Counted from the stretch's first letter, positions 43,579-54,433 are shown. The stretch: 64,000 nt of DNA from Parastagonospora avenae f. sp. tritici 18332-5 (GCA_022559985.1 JAFJTR010000033.1:127247-191246); one strand, 5' to 3'. Made by a program: numbers and translations. Notes: generated by a model from the letters alone, not told the origin.

Positions 43579-43887
43579 CGCAGAGCACTAGACGGTAATC
43601 GACTCTATTGCGACCGGAACTTTAAGTGTATCGAATCTTATTTCACCACTCCCATATTAGGATCCATCCGCTGCCTTGAGCACACGTGTCTGTACATTCC
43701 ATGTCGTGGTTCTCCCAAGTACTATCTTGTGACACAGAAAAACACCTGGGTGTCTACGTCAATAAACAATAGAAAAGATATGTGCCGGGACCGTTACTGA
43801 AGTCAAACGGGTTACCTAAATGATAATGCGCTTGCCATTGCAGAAGCCGATGTTGCCGTCTATCGTGGGTCAATTCTTCAGCAATCT
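43579..43887. other. Intergenic region
   Basis: Promoter region for the MIF4G-like gene; nothing else seen. Confidence 0.45.
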
Positions 43888-44721
43888 ATGCCGAGCAGTA
43901 TGCAGAAGGTACCGCCAGGCAAAAACGCCAGCTCGTACTTTCTTTCTGACTATCGAACATCTGGGAGCTTTTTATCAACTCTTTCTCTGGTGCCAATGTC
44001 GTTCGGCTCTATCGGGGACATGGCTACCGAAACATCATTCCGAGCCTTCAAAAACTCTATCAACGACATCATCTACGGTCTCCCCATCGATGCCGGGACG
44101 CCGGAAGCAATTCAAGCCATACAAGTCATCACACAGCAAGTGAAACGCGTCTACGAACGATTGGTCTTCGTATGCGAGACAATTCAAGCGCGAGTTTATG
44201 CGGATACATCATGGGTGACCGGTGCAGCGGCAGACGTATACGAGATGCTGGCAACTGCAATCGATCCTGAACTTTCGGCACCGCACCTACCCATGCGCGG
44301 CGCGCTTCTACTGCGTAACGAAACGACGAGTATGTGCCAGACTGAACTTCAGCGGATGATGTCGGACACAATCTGGAATCGCGGACTGCTCAACTTTCTC
44401 GGTCAGCTTTGCACCTCGGGCAAGATTATCAACATAACGCCAGACATCGTACTTAATCTTCTGGACAACCTGATCTTATCCGTATGTCTCACTGATCACG
44501 ATAACTTTGATCATCTCATGAGCTTCCTCATGCTCGCCGGACCATACCTTGATAGCCATGTGCCGCACCGAATGCGACTTACGGTCAAACTGCAGATATT
44601 GCGACGGCGAGGACAGGCATTCAGCGTCTCCTCGCGGCTTGCTATCGAAGGACTACTGCATTTGAGGGCGCGCGACTGGCAGGCCGAGGCTTCGCAAGAC
44701 GACCCGCTGAGCGTTCAGTGA
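43888..44721 (+). CDS. MIF4G-domain-like protein
   Basis: Single exon, 277 residues. A helical domain starts near residue 50 (FRAFKNSINDIIYGLPID). The segment FVCETIQARV...DVYEMLATAIDPEL, then LLLRNETTSMCQTELQRM, then RGLLNFLGQLCTSGKII, then CLTDHDNFDHLMSFLMLAGPYLDSH follows the order and spacing of MIF4G domains (the RGxIxFIGELxKxxxL and ECLxxLLxxxGxxLD signatures of eIF4G and related factors). This is resemblance by eye, not a search. The protein lacks the long N- and C-terminal regions of eIF4G, so it would be a stand-alone domain. Interaction with RNA helicases or translation factors is inference. Confidence 0.65.
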   Translation: MPSSMQKVPPGKNASSYFLSDYRTSGSFLSTLSLVPMSFGSIGDMATETSFRAFKNSINDIIYGLPIDAGTPEAIQAIQVITQQVKRVYERLVFVCETIQARVYADTSWVTGAAADVYEMLATAIDPELSAPHLPMRGALLLRNETTSMCQTELQRMMSDTIWNRGLLNFLGQLCTSGKIINITPDIVLNLLDNLILSVCLTDHDNFDHLMSFLMLAGPYLDSHVPHRMRLTVKLQILRRRGQAFSVSSRLAIEGLLHLRARDWQAEASQDDPLSVQ

Positions 44722-45215
44722 TACCGCACCAGGCTGATCGATCAATGTGCACGTCCTATAGGTAGTCTTTCGGGCATGTTTGGATTCTCAAACACATCAA
44801 TGGTACACATCACCTTCCTCTCACATCATACATCCCTCACCACAATTGCTTCTAGTCAACACACGACTCCGTGCGCAACCACTCATTGTATCCCAAAAGT
44901 TATTATCGGTTATTCTCCATGGCGTGCAGCAGCTTGATGTGCTTGCCAAACACGACATGAAGTCGCCAAATCTTCTGATAGGCTCTTGTCTTCTCTCTGC
45001 AAGGTGAGCACCGGGCCGCTTCTTGACCGCTCTCCAGGTGAGAGCGCCTTCGGTGGCGCACATGACGAGAAGCGCCAAGACGTACCCGTTTGCTCTTTCT
45101 GCTTTGATTTAACTGACCACCTCAACAAGCTCTCTCCTACTAACTTCCTACCGCGCCCTCTTCTCTCAGCGTGACAACGCCCTGTTCTCTCAACACCTCG
45201 CATGAGCTAGCGTAG
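44722..45215. other. Intergenic region
   Basis: Between two plus-strand genes; small overlapping frames only. Confidence 0.45.
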
Positions 45216-45914
45216 ATGGAAACCGCAGTCACACTTTCCGCGGACGTATATGCCGAGGATTTCGAGTTCCACGATACTCTGCGCGCGACCCTTGACGGCC
45301 TGTACAGCGGTCTGAGCGACAATGAATACCTAGAGGCCGTTAGTGTCCTAGCTGAGCTGATTGGCAAGGATCCTGTCAAGTTATACGCTTTGATTGACGT
45401 CGTCGATGGCCTGATCACCACTCGCTCTGCTTGGGCACGTTAAGTTGCCGTAGATCTGTACGAGTGAGACTGATACACGAAGCTAAGAGTAATACATAAC
45501 GAAGTATTGAACAGGTTCGCGTTCTCCACGCTTGACTTTGGATTCCTGTGCGACGACGATTGCGACAACGAAGCCATCAAGATCGCAGTCACCCGGATCA
45601 CCAACCTATGCTCCGTCGAGATTGAGCAAAACGGCGACTGGTGCTCTCCAACGTTCACCTTTACCCTCTACTTCGTGGACAGAGCGTTCGATGCCGCCAA
45701 CAACCTAGTTTCTGGCGCTGCCGTCTGTGACGTAGTCCCTCGCATGGCTGCCTCACCATACCTATTCTTCCCTCCCAACTCAAACGTGCTGTCGGAGTTC
45801 TGCCTACGCGTGGTTCCTCGCATTCAACACATGGCCTCAGCAGCCGAATTGGAGCTGATCACTAGCGCCTTGCAGCCTTTGCGTACGCGCCAGGCAGAGG
45901 GGACTTCCCAGTAG
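45216..45914 (+). CDS. Unrecognised protein, possibly helical-repeat
   Basis: Two exons, 45216-45438 and 45505-45914, with an intron of 66 bp (GTTAAG...CGAAG) that keeps phase; 210 residues. The product is hydrophobic-patterned and helical (AVSVLAELIGKDPVKLYALIDVVDGLI) with CDDDCDNEAIKIAVTRITNLC in the middle and a C-terminal LPRIQHMA-like helix (VVPRIQHMASAAELELITSAL). I do not recognise the family. It lies next to the MIF4G-like gene in the same orientation and could be a diverged paralogue; no specific motif proves this. The acceptor is weak. Confidence 0.5.
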
Positions 45915-46425
45915 CGCCTGGAAACAGAAGGACTGCTAGCAGCGTTGAGCTACGCGATCACTACAGAGTTACCATCGGAATCGGGTGATAACAGCTGGAC
46001 GACTACAACGGAGCAAGATCCACTTCTCTTTGCATCAGAGTTAGACTGGAGTACTCGAGCTGCCAACAGCCTCATTGAGGGCTTGCGAGCACATGAGAAT
46101 TGGTGCCTCGCTATCGACTCAAGCTGCTACATTCGACGTCATCGAGGCTATGGTGAATTCGGATCTCCTCTTCTTTCAGTCCAACTTAGCGATCCTCATT
46201 CATCTGCTCTTCCGCACGGGTCCCGCTCTGGATGGAATGGCAATGTCGAGTCCTTCCGGAGAGCTTACTATCCTGCTGAGCGCACTACGTGCCAGCACGA
46301 TCCGGCGAGCTTATCAGCATCTTAATGAGATTGATGCGATATGTCGGGTACTTGGCAGATTGAGGGCCCCAAAGACGATGAGGATGAAGAGGAGGAAGAG
46401 GAGGAAGAGGAGTATGTGCTGATCT
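45915..46425 (+). pseudogene. Broken coding stretch downstream of the previous gene
   Basis: After the TAG at 45912-45914 the same frame stays open to about 46130 with coherent protein (RLETEGLLAALSYAITTELP..., SLIEGLRAHENWCLAI); from about 46075 a different frame carries helical sequence (FDVIEAMVNSDLLFFQSNLAILIHLL) to 46422. Together these look like the remains of one coding region broken by a stop and a frameshift, or of an exon set I could not resolve. An intact spliced model is not excluded. Confidence 0.4.
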
Positions 46426-47120
46426 GATGTTCGAGTCGAGCACTGGCTGTACAGTGATCCATATCTGGGACTAGACCGTAGTGGAAGATACTGAATTAGA
46501 CATTCGCAATTACAGATTAATCTCCCTTTTCTCGCGTGATGTGCAAGGCTGTATAACTTCAAGGCTGTCCACGCACTTTATGGCATGCTAACCAACTACT
46601 GACTCTTTCCAGACTTATATGTTAGATGACAGTAGCTCGTTGATAGTAGTTTGAGATTGAGCAGAGCGCGCACGAATTATAGCAGCCTGGTGGTTGTGGT
46701 GGTTGTGCTTTGTCCATTACGTCAGACAGTCTGTGCGTTTCCTACACAATCGCTTCAGTTTCACCCGGTATTGTGGTCTCGTTGAGAGCTTGTCCGCCAA
46801 TGCGCCTACTGAACACACTTACGTGATGATGAACGGCACCCGGGACACTTAGTGGACTTTGGTACAATACCATTGCGGAACACGGCGGAGCGATGTTTCG
46901 CCGATGCGATCCGTGATTGCGCTATGACGATCTCGATCAACAACACTGGACTCATTCACTGCCTCTCCAGGTGCCGACATTCGTATCGTGTACAATTCTG
47001 CGTTACCTTCCTCCCTTTGTCTTGATACTCTAGGCTTTGCGACGACTCCAACGGCACACTCGATTCGCTGCTTTTCGGCAGCTCAATCACGCGCCTCATA
47101 TCACGTGCCAGTACGTCGAA
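46426..47120. other. Intergenic region with dispersed-repeat copy
   Basis: Contains AGCAGAGCGCGCACGAATTA followed by AGCAGCCTGGTGG at about 46659-46692, matched near 54349-54380. Upstream sequence of the F-box gene. Confidence 0.5.
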
Positions 47121-48869
47121 ATGGCCGAAGTGGCATCCAAGAAGGGCGGACTGCGAGCTTTCTTTGGAGGGCGCTCAAACGAGTCGAATTCGCGCAGGAA
47201 ATTGTCAAAGAAAGGATCACAGAATCAACCAAAGCTTGGTTCGGAGATCGTGGCGGACCCCCGACGGCAGGACTCAGGTAGCTTCATACAGCAAAGCATC
47301 GAACAAACCACCGCTGAAGCTGGCCATCCAGAATATGACACTTCTGTCGCGCCACCGCCTTATCGGGATAGCCCTTATGCTGCAACCAACACCCATGGCC
47401 AAGGATTTGCGCCTTCAAGTTCGGAGGTAGCAGAGTATCGTCGCAATTCCGAAGGACAACAACAATATGCCGTTCCTCTGTACAGCGCACAGAGCTCAAG
47501 ATCGTATTCAATACCTCAATCCGGCAATGATCGCATGCAAACGCAAGGGCCTGGTGCGCCACCGAAGGTGTCTTCTGCGAAGCTGAGCAAAGCTCATCGA
47601 ATGTCTAAGCCTGAAGAGATCCTCGATAAAGATACGGGGGAGAGAAAGGATCTGACAGACATGATGCATGCCTTCACGTTTAACGAAACCATGGATACTA
47701 TCGATGAGAAGGTCTACGAAGAGTCACTGGATTACGACTTTTCCAGACCTGATGGAACCGCAATGCTCAGTGGTGTATCACCGGAAGTCTGGCTCAACAT
47801 CGCGTCTTTTTTGACACCTTTCGATGTATGCAATCTCTCCTCAACATGCCGCACTATGTACACGCGGCTCGGCAGTCATCCGCACAAATTGCTCGTGGAC
47901 CCGGCGAATCGTGTGCATCGCCTCAATTTTCTCTTGGCCATGGATCACAAAATGCCACGACACCTTTTCTGCTTCCCTTGCGCCCAGTGGCACTTGCGTA
48001 TACAGCCTGGATCTGAGACGCTCAAACCCCATCACGTAATAAATCCGCTTTTCGACTGCCCAAATCAGACCAACATCCACCGACCTCCGCCACGTCTACG
48101 AATCACAGATGGTCGCACGCTTCCTTTTGCTTTTGTACAGCTCGTGCGACGCTCGTGGGCATTTGGACCGGAATTCGGTATCAAACACCAAACTCTGGCA
48201 CGAAGATGGAAAGACCCATATTCGGAGTGGAGACACGAGAGCATGTATCATGTTACGGACAAGGGCCACGTGATGATGCGAATCAAGTCACAGCGCTATG
48301 TGGAAGGAGGCATGACAGTTGCAGCGAAGCGCATGGCATTATTCAGTCGGGGCGACTACACTCCGTACTTCAGTGTCTGCTCACACTGGAAGGATGGCTT
48401 ACTGACCTCGATACCCAAATGCGCTTTGGACCACATCCCGTTTGAGCAGCTCCCGGACGCCCTCACACAACTCAAAGCCAAGGTTGGGACAAGAAAGGCG
48501 AATGGGTTTGTCAGTTTGTGTAGCCGCTGCAGGCCGATGCGTCGCTGCCCAATGTGTCCAACAGAATATGTATTCGAGCTCAAGCTCGTTGAGGATAAGA
48601 CTGTGAAGATCCAGTCTCCGGACCGGTTTAAGCAAGCTTTGATAGCTACTAGGTGGAGCGACCTCGGTCCGGGCCGTTCGCCGGACGACAAGGAATGGGC
48701 TGCGATAAGCGGAGAGAGTGACAGTTACGACAGCTTCCTTGAGATCGGGAGAAGAGCAGTCAGCGGCGTCTTTGAGAGCGCGTTCACCGACAACCCTCCG
48801 GGTCAGCGTATACTTTCTTCTAATCCTAAGAAGGTCAAGGCTGATGAGATTGGAGGTGACTGGTATTGA
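47121..48869 (+). CDS. F-box domain protein
   Basis: Single exon, 582 residues from ATG 47121. The first ~200 residues are disordered and Ser/Gln-rich with a basic start (KKGGLRAFFGGRS). An F-box lies at about 216-260: LSGVSPEVWLNIASFLTPFDVCNLSSTCRTMY. The C-terminal part has cysteine pairs (FCFPCAQWH; SLCSRCRPMRRCPMCPTEY) that could bind zinc, as seen in other fungal F-box proteins. Probable role: substrate adaptor of an SCF ubiquitin ligase. Substrate unknown. Confidence 0.85.
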   Translation: MAEVASKKGGLRAFFGGRSNESNSRRKLSKKGSQNQPKLGSEIVADPRRQDSGSFIQQSIEQTTAEAGHPEYDTSVAPPPYRDSPYAATNTHGQGFAPSSSEVAEYRRNSEGQQQYAVPLYSAQSSRSYSIPQSGNDRMQTQGPGAPPKVSSAKLSKAHRMSKPEEILDKDTGERKDLTDMMHAFTFNETMDTIDEKVYEESLDYDFSRPDGTAMLSGVSPEVWLNIASFLTPFDVCNLSSTCRTMYTRLGSHPHKLLVDPANRVHRLNFLLAMDHKMPRHLFCFPCAQWHLRIQPGSETLKPHHVINPLFDCPNQTNIHRPPPRLRITDGRTLPFAFVQLVRRSWAFGPEFGIKHQTLARRWKDPYSEWRHESMYHVTDKGHVMMRIKSQRYVEGGMTVAAKRMALFSRGDYTPYFSVCSHWKDGLLTSIPKCALDHIPFEQLPDALTQLKAKVGTRKANGFVSLCSRCRPMRRCPMCPTEYVFELKLVEDKTVKIQSPDRFKQALIATRWSDLGPGRSPDDKEWAAISGESDSYDSFLEIGRRAVSGVFESAFTDNPPGQRILSSNPKKVKADEIGGDWY

Positions 48870-49901
48870 GATGGCGTGTTCTGGGAATTTGTCTAAGTGG
48901 AATTTTGGATGCTGAATGCAGAGTGTACATCATACAAGCCCACCACCCTTGCTGAGAAACACGAGGTGGAAGTAAAGCAGAATTGTGGCGCATTTAGCTT
49001 TATCGATTGGGCTTGCATGTATGCAACCCAAGGCTTCGCATATGAAGCTCACACCATCAACTACTTACATACAGCCAACCCGCAAGTAACCCGCAAGCAC
49101 TTCCGTTGTTGACGAAGCTTTTCTTGTAATACTAAAGCTTTTCTTCAGATGATAGACAATTGCTTTTATGCCTCTCTTTCCGAGTGGCTTGTGGTAGAAT
49201 TGACGAGTTTTTCCTCCGAATACCACACGGCTTAGTACATCTTCTCATGGATACTGGAACTTGTCAGTTGTTCCTATTATGCACAATGGATGTCGGAAAA
49301 GATCTGCATGCACCGTATTTCCATATTGTCTGACCATGCTGCATGCTGCATGCTGCATGTCCGCGACCGGGTAAACGAAATCCGGATACCTGGGAACGAC
49401 AACAGGCAGCCTCGCAACTTGCAGAATAAGCCGCATATGGAGGACACAGCGGGACAGCCACATTGAGCTGTGAGAAAGAGATGGAATTCAAACTGAAGCA
49501 GGGAACAACTTTAGGAGTGTCAACCGATCAGATGAGATAAAAGTGAAGATGGATTGTGGTACGCTAACCGAAAGGTAATGAAGCAATTGAGAAGTAACAA
49601 CACGAAGCGGATGTGTTCCACTTTTACTGTAGCATACGAGAAAGCTACGTCATGTTCCAATAATAACATGTTGATGCACACTGCGATGCTCCTCCAGTGT
49701 TGCATAGCTGCCTGCAGAACATAATCACTGGCGCTATGCTATGCCCACCGGATAAGTCAAAGCATGCAGAAGCGGTCAGATTCCAATATTGATGAATACG
49801 GAAGCAGGATGGCGCTCTCTGAGGGCGGCATTGTAGGTATGACCAAGTACAAAAACGGCCCTGGACCTCCTGGAACTGCGCGGACATACTGAATCCACAA
49901 G
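48870..49901. other. 1-kb intergenic region
   Basis: Only small open frames without features; a triple GCATGCT-type run (CATGCTGCATGCTGCATGC) occurs at about 49337-49357. Confidence 0.5.
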
Positions 49902-50678
49902 ATGTTTTCCCTCAGGCTCATTGTTGCCACAACAGTTGCATTCTTTACGCTTGCTCAAAGCCAGCAGTTCTACATCCAGAACTGGGGTAACGGCGAAAAG
50001 GCAACAAATTATACCTACAAGAGTCTTGACGCCGGCCGCTTCACGGTTGACTGGATTTTGGGAGGCGGGGGCAACTTTGTTGTCGGCAAAGGCTATCGAG
50101 GAAGTCAAACACTGTTCGTTCATTCCTCATTGCTTCCCTTGTGACTCAGCTAAACAATCATCAGCGTCGTCAATTACACGGCGAACTATAATCCTCAAGG
50201 GAACTCTTACCTCGCCCTCTATGGCTTCACAAGCAACCCACGCGTAGAGTTCTACGTCATGGACGCATTTGCAGAGCACAACCCCTCGGACAATGCCGGT
50301 CACTCATTCTATGGATATCACACCAGCGACGGGGCTCAGTACGAGCTCTGGAGCAAATACAACGGCAATCTTCGCCAGTATTTTTCGGTTCGGAGGACGA
50401 ATCGCCGCGGTGGTACCATCACCTTCAACAATCACTACAAGGCCTGGGTCGCCGCCGGCCTGCCTATGGGAAGTCTGGGAAACACTTATATGGTTGTTGA
50501 GGGGCAGCAAGGAAGGGGAAATGCTGATATTACGGTCGGTGTTAGGCCGACTGGCACTATTAGAGAGACACCAACGCCAACTACGCGCTCTATTGTCTGT
50601 GTAACTCCTACGCAAACTATTGGCACGGTCTGCAGACCGAGGGCAGCTAAGCGTACAGCGGCAGCATATGTTGCGTAG
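49902..50678 (+). CDS. Divergent GH11 endo-beta-1,4-xylanase-like secreted protein
   Basis: Two exons, 49902-50113 and 50165-50678; intron 51 bp (GTTCGT...ATCAG, branch GCTAAAC); 241 residues. Residues 1-20 are a signal peptide. The beta-jelly-roll pattern of GH11 is present: FTVDWILGGGGNFVVGKGY, VNYTANYNPQGNSYLALYGFTSNPRVEFYVMD (nucleophile position Glu99), QYFSVRRTNRRGGTITFNNHYKAW and MVVEGQQGRGNADITV (acid/base position Glu183). Differences from typical xylanases: QYWSVR has become QYFSVR, and the thumb loop (usually PSIDG) is changed to the region around KYNGNLR. A ~45-residue Thr/Pro/Arg tail follows the domain. Both catalytic Glu are retained, so activity is plausible, but specificity may differ. 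Confidence 0.85.
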
Positions 50679-50857
50679 AGGCAGTCATTTGGCGAGTCAG
50701 AAGAGAGAATTTGTTTTCAGGGTTCCATAGTCCAACGTGAAGGAAGTGGATCTCAAGTTGCAGCACAAGCCATATATAATTGACGCAGCTAGATCGCTAC
50801 AACCATCTCATAAATCTCCAAACCTACAACCAAATCAGTGAAAAACTTGAGTCATCC

Positions 50858-51394
50858 TCACCACCCGCCTCCATGAGGTCCTCCAAACCCACCCATACCT
50901 CCTCGGCCACCTCTCATCCCACCGCGGCGTCCTGGGAATCCTCGTGGTCCGCGCATGGCAGGGTAGTCATCCTCGTCATCCGAGAAATCATCGCCTCCCA
51001 TTCCTCTCAAAGCTGAGGCCATGGCCATCATATCCATCATGTTGCGGTGATTCTCGCATAGCCCACCTCCTATGCCGGGATGCATGCCACCACCACGACC
51101 ACCCATCATGCCGGGATGCATGCCGCCACCACGGCCAACCATCATGCCGGGATGCATGCCGCCACCACGGCCAACCATCATACTAGGATGCATACCGCCA
51201 CGACCCATGCCTGGGTGCATCATACCCGGCCCTCCCATAGGTGGTCCCATGTCGTTAGACCCACCGAAATCGCTCTCATCGTCCATCATACCTGGATGTT
51301 CGGGCATCATGCCTGGCGGACCTTGCCTGCCGTCGCGGCCACTTCGACCGCGGCCTCGCCTGCTGCTTCCGTAAGGGTTTCCTCGTCCATACAT
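50858..51394 (-). CDS. Gly/Met/Arg-rich repeat protein
   Basis: Single exon, 178 residues. An N-terminal RGRGRSGRDGR block is followed by a tandem array of a 12-residue unit GMHPGMM[VG]GRGG (DNA period 36 bp, about 51073-51190), an acidic stretch (DDFSDDEDDYP) and a C-terminal RGG-type region (RRGGMRGGRGGMGGFGG). RGG-rich composition is typical of RNA-associated or condensate-forming proteins; no folded domain is evident and I do not recognise the family. No signal peptide. Confidence 0.6.
   Translation of the reverse strand: MYGRGNPYGSSRRGRGRSGRDGRQGPPGMMPEHPGMMDDESDFGGSNDMGPPMGGPGMMHPGMGRGGMHPSMMVGRGGGMHPGMMVGRGGGMHPGMMGGRGGGMHPGIGGGLCENHRNMMDMMAMASALRGMGGDDFSDDEDDYPAMRGPRGFPGRRGGMRGGRGGMGGFGGPHGGGW
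51073..51190 (-). repeat. 36-bp coding tandem repeat in the Gly/Met-rich protein
   Basis: About three near-identical 36-bp units encoding GMHPGMM-GRGG, plus a partial fourth. Confidence 0.85.
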
Positions 51395-51873
51395 AGTGCT
51401 GGTTGAAGTTGATTCGAGTGTGCTTGTAGTTTTTGTGTTGTCGTAATGTTGCTATTGGTGAGTGTAGAAGATTGATAGCTGATTTGAGGTACCGATGTGT
51501 TGTGGATGAGAAATCAATTGCGGATACGAAATTTTATACGCAGGAAGGGGAATTCAATGGGTTTTGAAGCGGACGGCTACTGTGAAGTGTTTCAAAACTT
51601 CGATCGTGGGCAAATATTTGCAAATTCCCGTGTGCGATCGTGTCCATTTTGTCTTCAAGTCGTTTTCTGGCATGGTCCTGTCACGTAAGAATGTTCGACC
51701 CCACCACCTTGTATTCTCCTGGGCCTGCAATTGGCACGCTGGCTGTCAAGGTACTAGCGATTGAATTCGTAAACTTGTAATGTCTGTATTTCCTCCTTGA
51801 AGTACCTCTCCTGTTGTATCGCTGACTACACAACCAAAAAAACAGATAAATAGTACCGCCCTTTTCTCTATGT
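51395..51873. other. Intergenic region
   Basis: Promoter of the Gly/Met-rich gene and flank of the F-box-like pseudogene; nothing else seen. Confidence 0.45.
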
Positions 51874-52542
51874 TCACTTTATCAACAATATAGTGAAGCA
51901 CATTCCAGTTAAGTTGCCTGCATCATCCAGCCATCTACGCGCTTCCACAGTCCCATCTGCCTTTATGCGATTCATGAAGTTCTCAAGGACCTTAACGCCC
52001 GGTTGTTGAGGATGTGCACTCCAATCAAGTACTAGTCTCTTAGCAGTCAGATGTACATCGAATCTGCCCCAGTTGCAAACTCGCCTCCCCACGTAAATAG
52101 CTCCTATTTTGTTCATCCTTAGCCACCCATTTGCCCGTGCGCTCTTGCAGGTCTGGGAATCCTCGTGGAATGCTACAGTGAAAGTGTTGAACCCAAAAGA
52201 CTGGAATTTGGCCAAATTGTCGAGCATGTTCCGTACGTTCCTCTGCGTTTTACGAAAGATTTTGAGATTAAGCCAGCCGTGAAAAGTGATGGGAGGCGTG
52301 TATATCATCTCATCCCCAACCTGTCTCCCAGTGGTTATAAGTGGTATTCGTGATCTGATTTGGTCGATGTCTTGGGTGAAAGCTTTTCAGATATCGGGTT
52401 CGAGTTCTTCCCGCATGGTTTTGCAGCTATACCGGTACAGTAGGCCCAGCAAATCCGCTGGCTAGGCTTGAAGGGGGTTTTCTGGTATGAAGTAATGATA
52501 GATGTGAAGAAGAAGCTCTACAGGCAGGTCAAGTAGAGACAT
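51874..52542 (-). pseudogene. F-box-like protein pseudogene with two in-frame stops
   Basis: From an ATG at 52542 the minus strand encodes an F-box-like start (MSLLDLPVELLLHIYHYFIP), then a TAG at 52462-52464, ADLLGLLYRYSCKTMREELEPDI, a TGA at 52387-52389, and then 171 sense codons up to the stop at 51874. All three segments are in the same frame and make continuous sense as a fungal F-box/leucine-rich-type protein of about 220 residues (LPxELLxxI start, then SCKTxRxEL). Both stops may have come from single-base changes. No splice sites remove either. Likely an inactivated member of a large family. Confidence 0.65.
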
Positions 52543-52877
52543 TTGGGCGCGCTCTGTGAAACGCAGTCGACTATCAGAGATCGACTACCATCTTTTATAC
52601 AAGCCTGAGGAGACTCAACGACTCACTGGTGCGTGACGAAGTGTTGGAATAGCCTTGAGATTAGACAGCTTTACCCAAGTAAGATCTGAGTATTTAGTGC
52701 TTATAGTCTTCAGATAGCGTGTACGAATTACCGGTATTGTAGCATCTGGTGCTGGAGATGGTAGGCAAGTAAACAATGGATCAGCCCCACCAGTCACGTG
52801 CGGACTGCCTCGTGCGCCGCGATCGCCAAAGCTCCACGCGGTCCACCAAAATTTCAACCCTAAGTCCACAACCCCCA
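52543..52877. other. Intergenic region
   Basis: Upstream of the FAM32A gene; nothing seen. Confidence 0.45.
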
Positions 52878-53267
52878 ATGCCGTCGTCGGACTACACAAC
52901 GGCCATAGGCGGCGGCCTAAAGCTCAAAGGCACCGGCGTCGACAAGAAGAAAAAGAAGAAGAGACCCAAGCCGACTGAAGATGCCGCCGAATCGGCCTCT
53001 ACCGACGTCGCAAAGCGCGCAAAATCACCTTCACAAACACCCGGGCGCTCACTGTCGCCTGATGCTGCCGAGAAGAGCTTGAAAGAAGCTGGTGGAAGGA
53101 AGAAGACCGATGCAGAGAGACGACACGATGAGATGCGCCGGAAGAGGCTCGAGGAACGACTCAAGCGCGAGGGCGTCAAGACGCACAAGGAGAAGGTGGA
53201 GGAACTAAACAAGTACCTGAGTGGACTCAGCGAGCACCATGATATGCCAAAGATCGGACCTGGCTAA
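52878..53267 (+). CDS. FAM32A/DUF1754 family protein
   Basis: Single exon, 129 residues. The family start GGGLKLKGTGVDKKKKKKRP is visible, followed by a Ser/Pro linker and the conserved C-terminal helix DAERRHDEMRRKRLEERLKREGVKTHKEKVEELNKYLSGLSEHHDMPKIGPG. FAM32A proteins are small nuclear factors; in human a spliceosome component near the active site during exon ligation (family knowledge). Length is close to the human protein (112). Confidence 0.9.
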   Translation: MPSSDYTTAIGGGLKLKGTGVDKKKKKKRPKPTEDAAESASTDVAKRAKSPSQTPGRSLSPDAAEKSLKEAGGRKKTDAERRHDEMRRKRLEERLKREGVKTHKEKVEELNKYLSGLSEHHDMPKIGPG

Positions 53268-54433
53268 GACGACCTGGCGCTGCGACGCAATGAACGGTTG
53301 CGACAAGCTACAGTCGAGAGCGCGAGACGTGGTTCACGCACCATACGACACGATTACCATGGCTGTCTTATGCGAAGAACGATCCGGAGGGCGGAAGAGC
53401 AGATGCGCAGCACAGACGGACGCCAAGTCACTCCGATTTCTGGTATATGATACGGGAAATGGACAAATCTCAATCATCGTTGGTCAATCAGACGTAGAAA
53501 TACATACAAACAACCCGAAGGAAGGTCATGCCCACGAGAACATAAAGCGTGTTTTGCGTAAGTCGATGGGCCCGGTAGTATGCAAGACACGATCCAATCA
53601 AAACAGTCAGAGCCTCATTCGCCATTATCTTCCCAGCTGCTTTCTTCGCGTTTCATGTTACTTCCTCTGCCTTCTAAGCAGTTTCCCATGCATAAATTAC
53701 TGCTCTTCTTTGACGCGCTGGTGATTACATGCGCAAAGCCGCTACAAACCCGCGTTCATCTTCAAGTACACCTCGAGAACAACTCGCCTACAGGAGAAAC
53801 GGCATGAAAACTGTACGAGTCCATGGAGACGAAGTCTGAAAGCAAATAAAGCAGGGCAATGTTTATGACACAACTTCAATGTCAAATTATTCTGCTGCAC
53901 AGCGACGCTGTCACATTCGCATGAGGCATGTATTTCCGCAGACAAATGCGGAAGAAAGTATGTTCGAGCGAGTGAAAATGGCACTTGACAAGCTGGAGGG
54001 ACATGTACACACAATGTGACATTATGGTAATGCAGTCAAGCACAGCCCAAGAATGCAGCTCCATAAGCACCGTACAGTTGGATATGTGTAAAGCCAGCCT
54101 TCCTGTCATTCCAATTCATCGAAAAAGCCGCATACCACGAGCGCGTGATCCGACAAGCTATCAGCGACACCAAGTGCTGCAATGATTCGTGCGTGTTATG
54201 TGATAACTATAAGCACTATCCAAGCACAAATGTGATAAGCTGTCTAAATTCGAGGCTCTTTTAGCACTTTGTTGCGTCCGAATACAGTATCAAATCTGCT
54301 CAAGCGCGCATTTCAGATAGCTGTTGTTCTCTAACAGTACGTTGGGTTTAAGCAGGGCGCGCACGAATCATTGCAACCCCTGGTGGCGATCATGCCATGA
54401 ATGACCTTATTTTGCTGTCAGCCTTATCGTGGT

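Noticed and set aside
53221..53724. 167-codon frame after the FAM32A gene
   Set aside because: Begins inside FAM32A in another frame and has no recognisable sequence.
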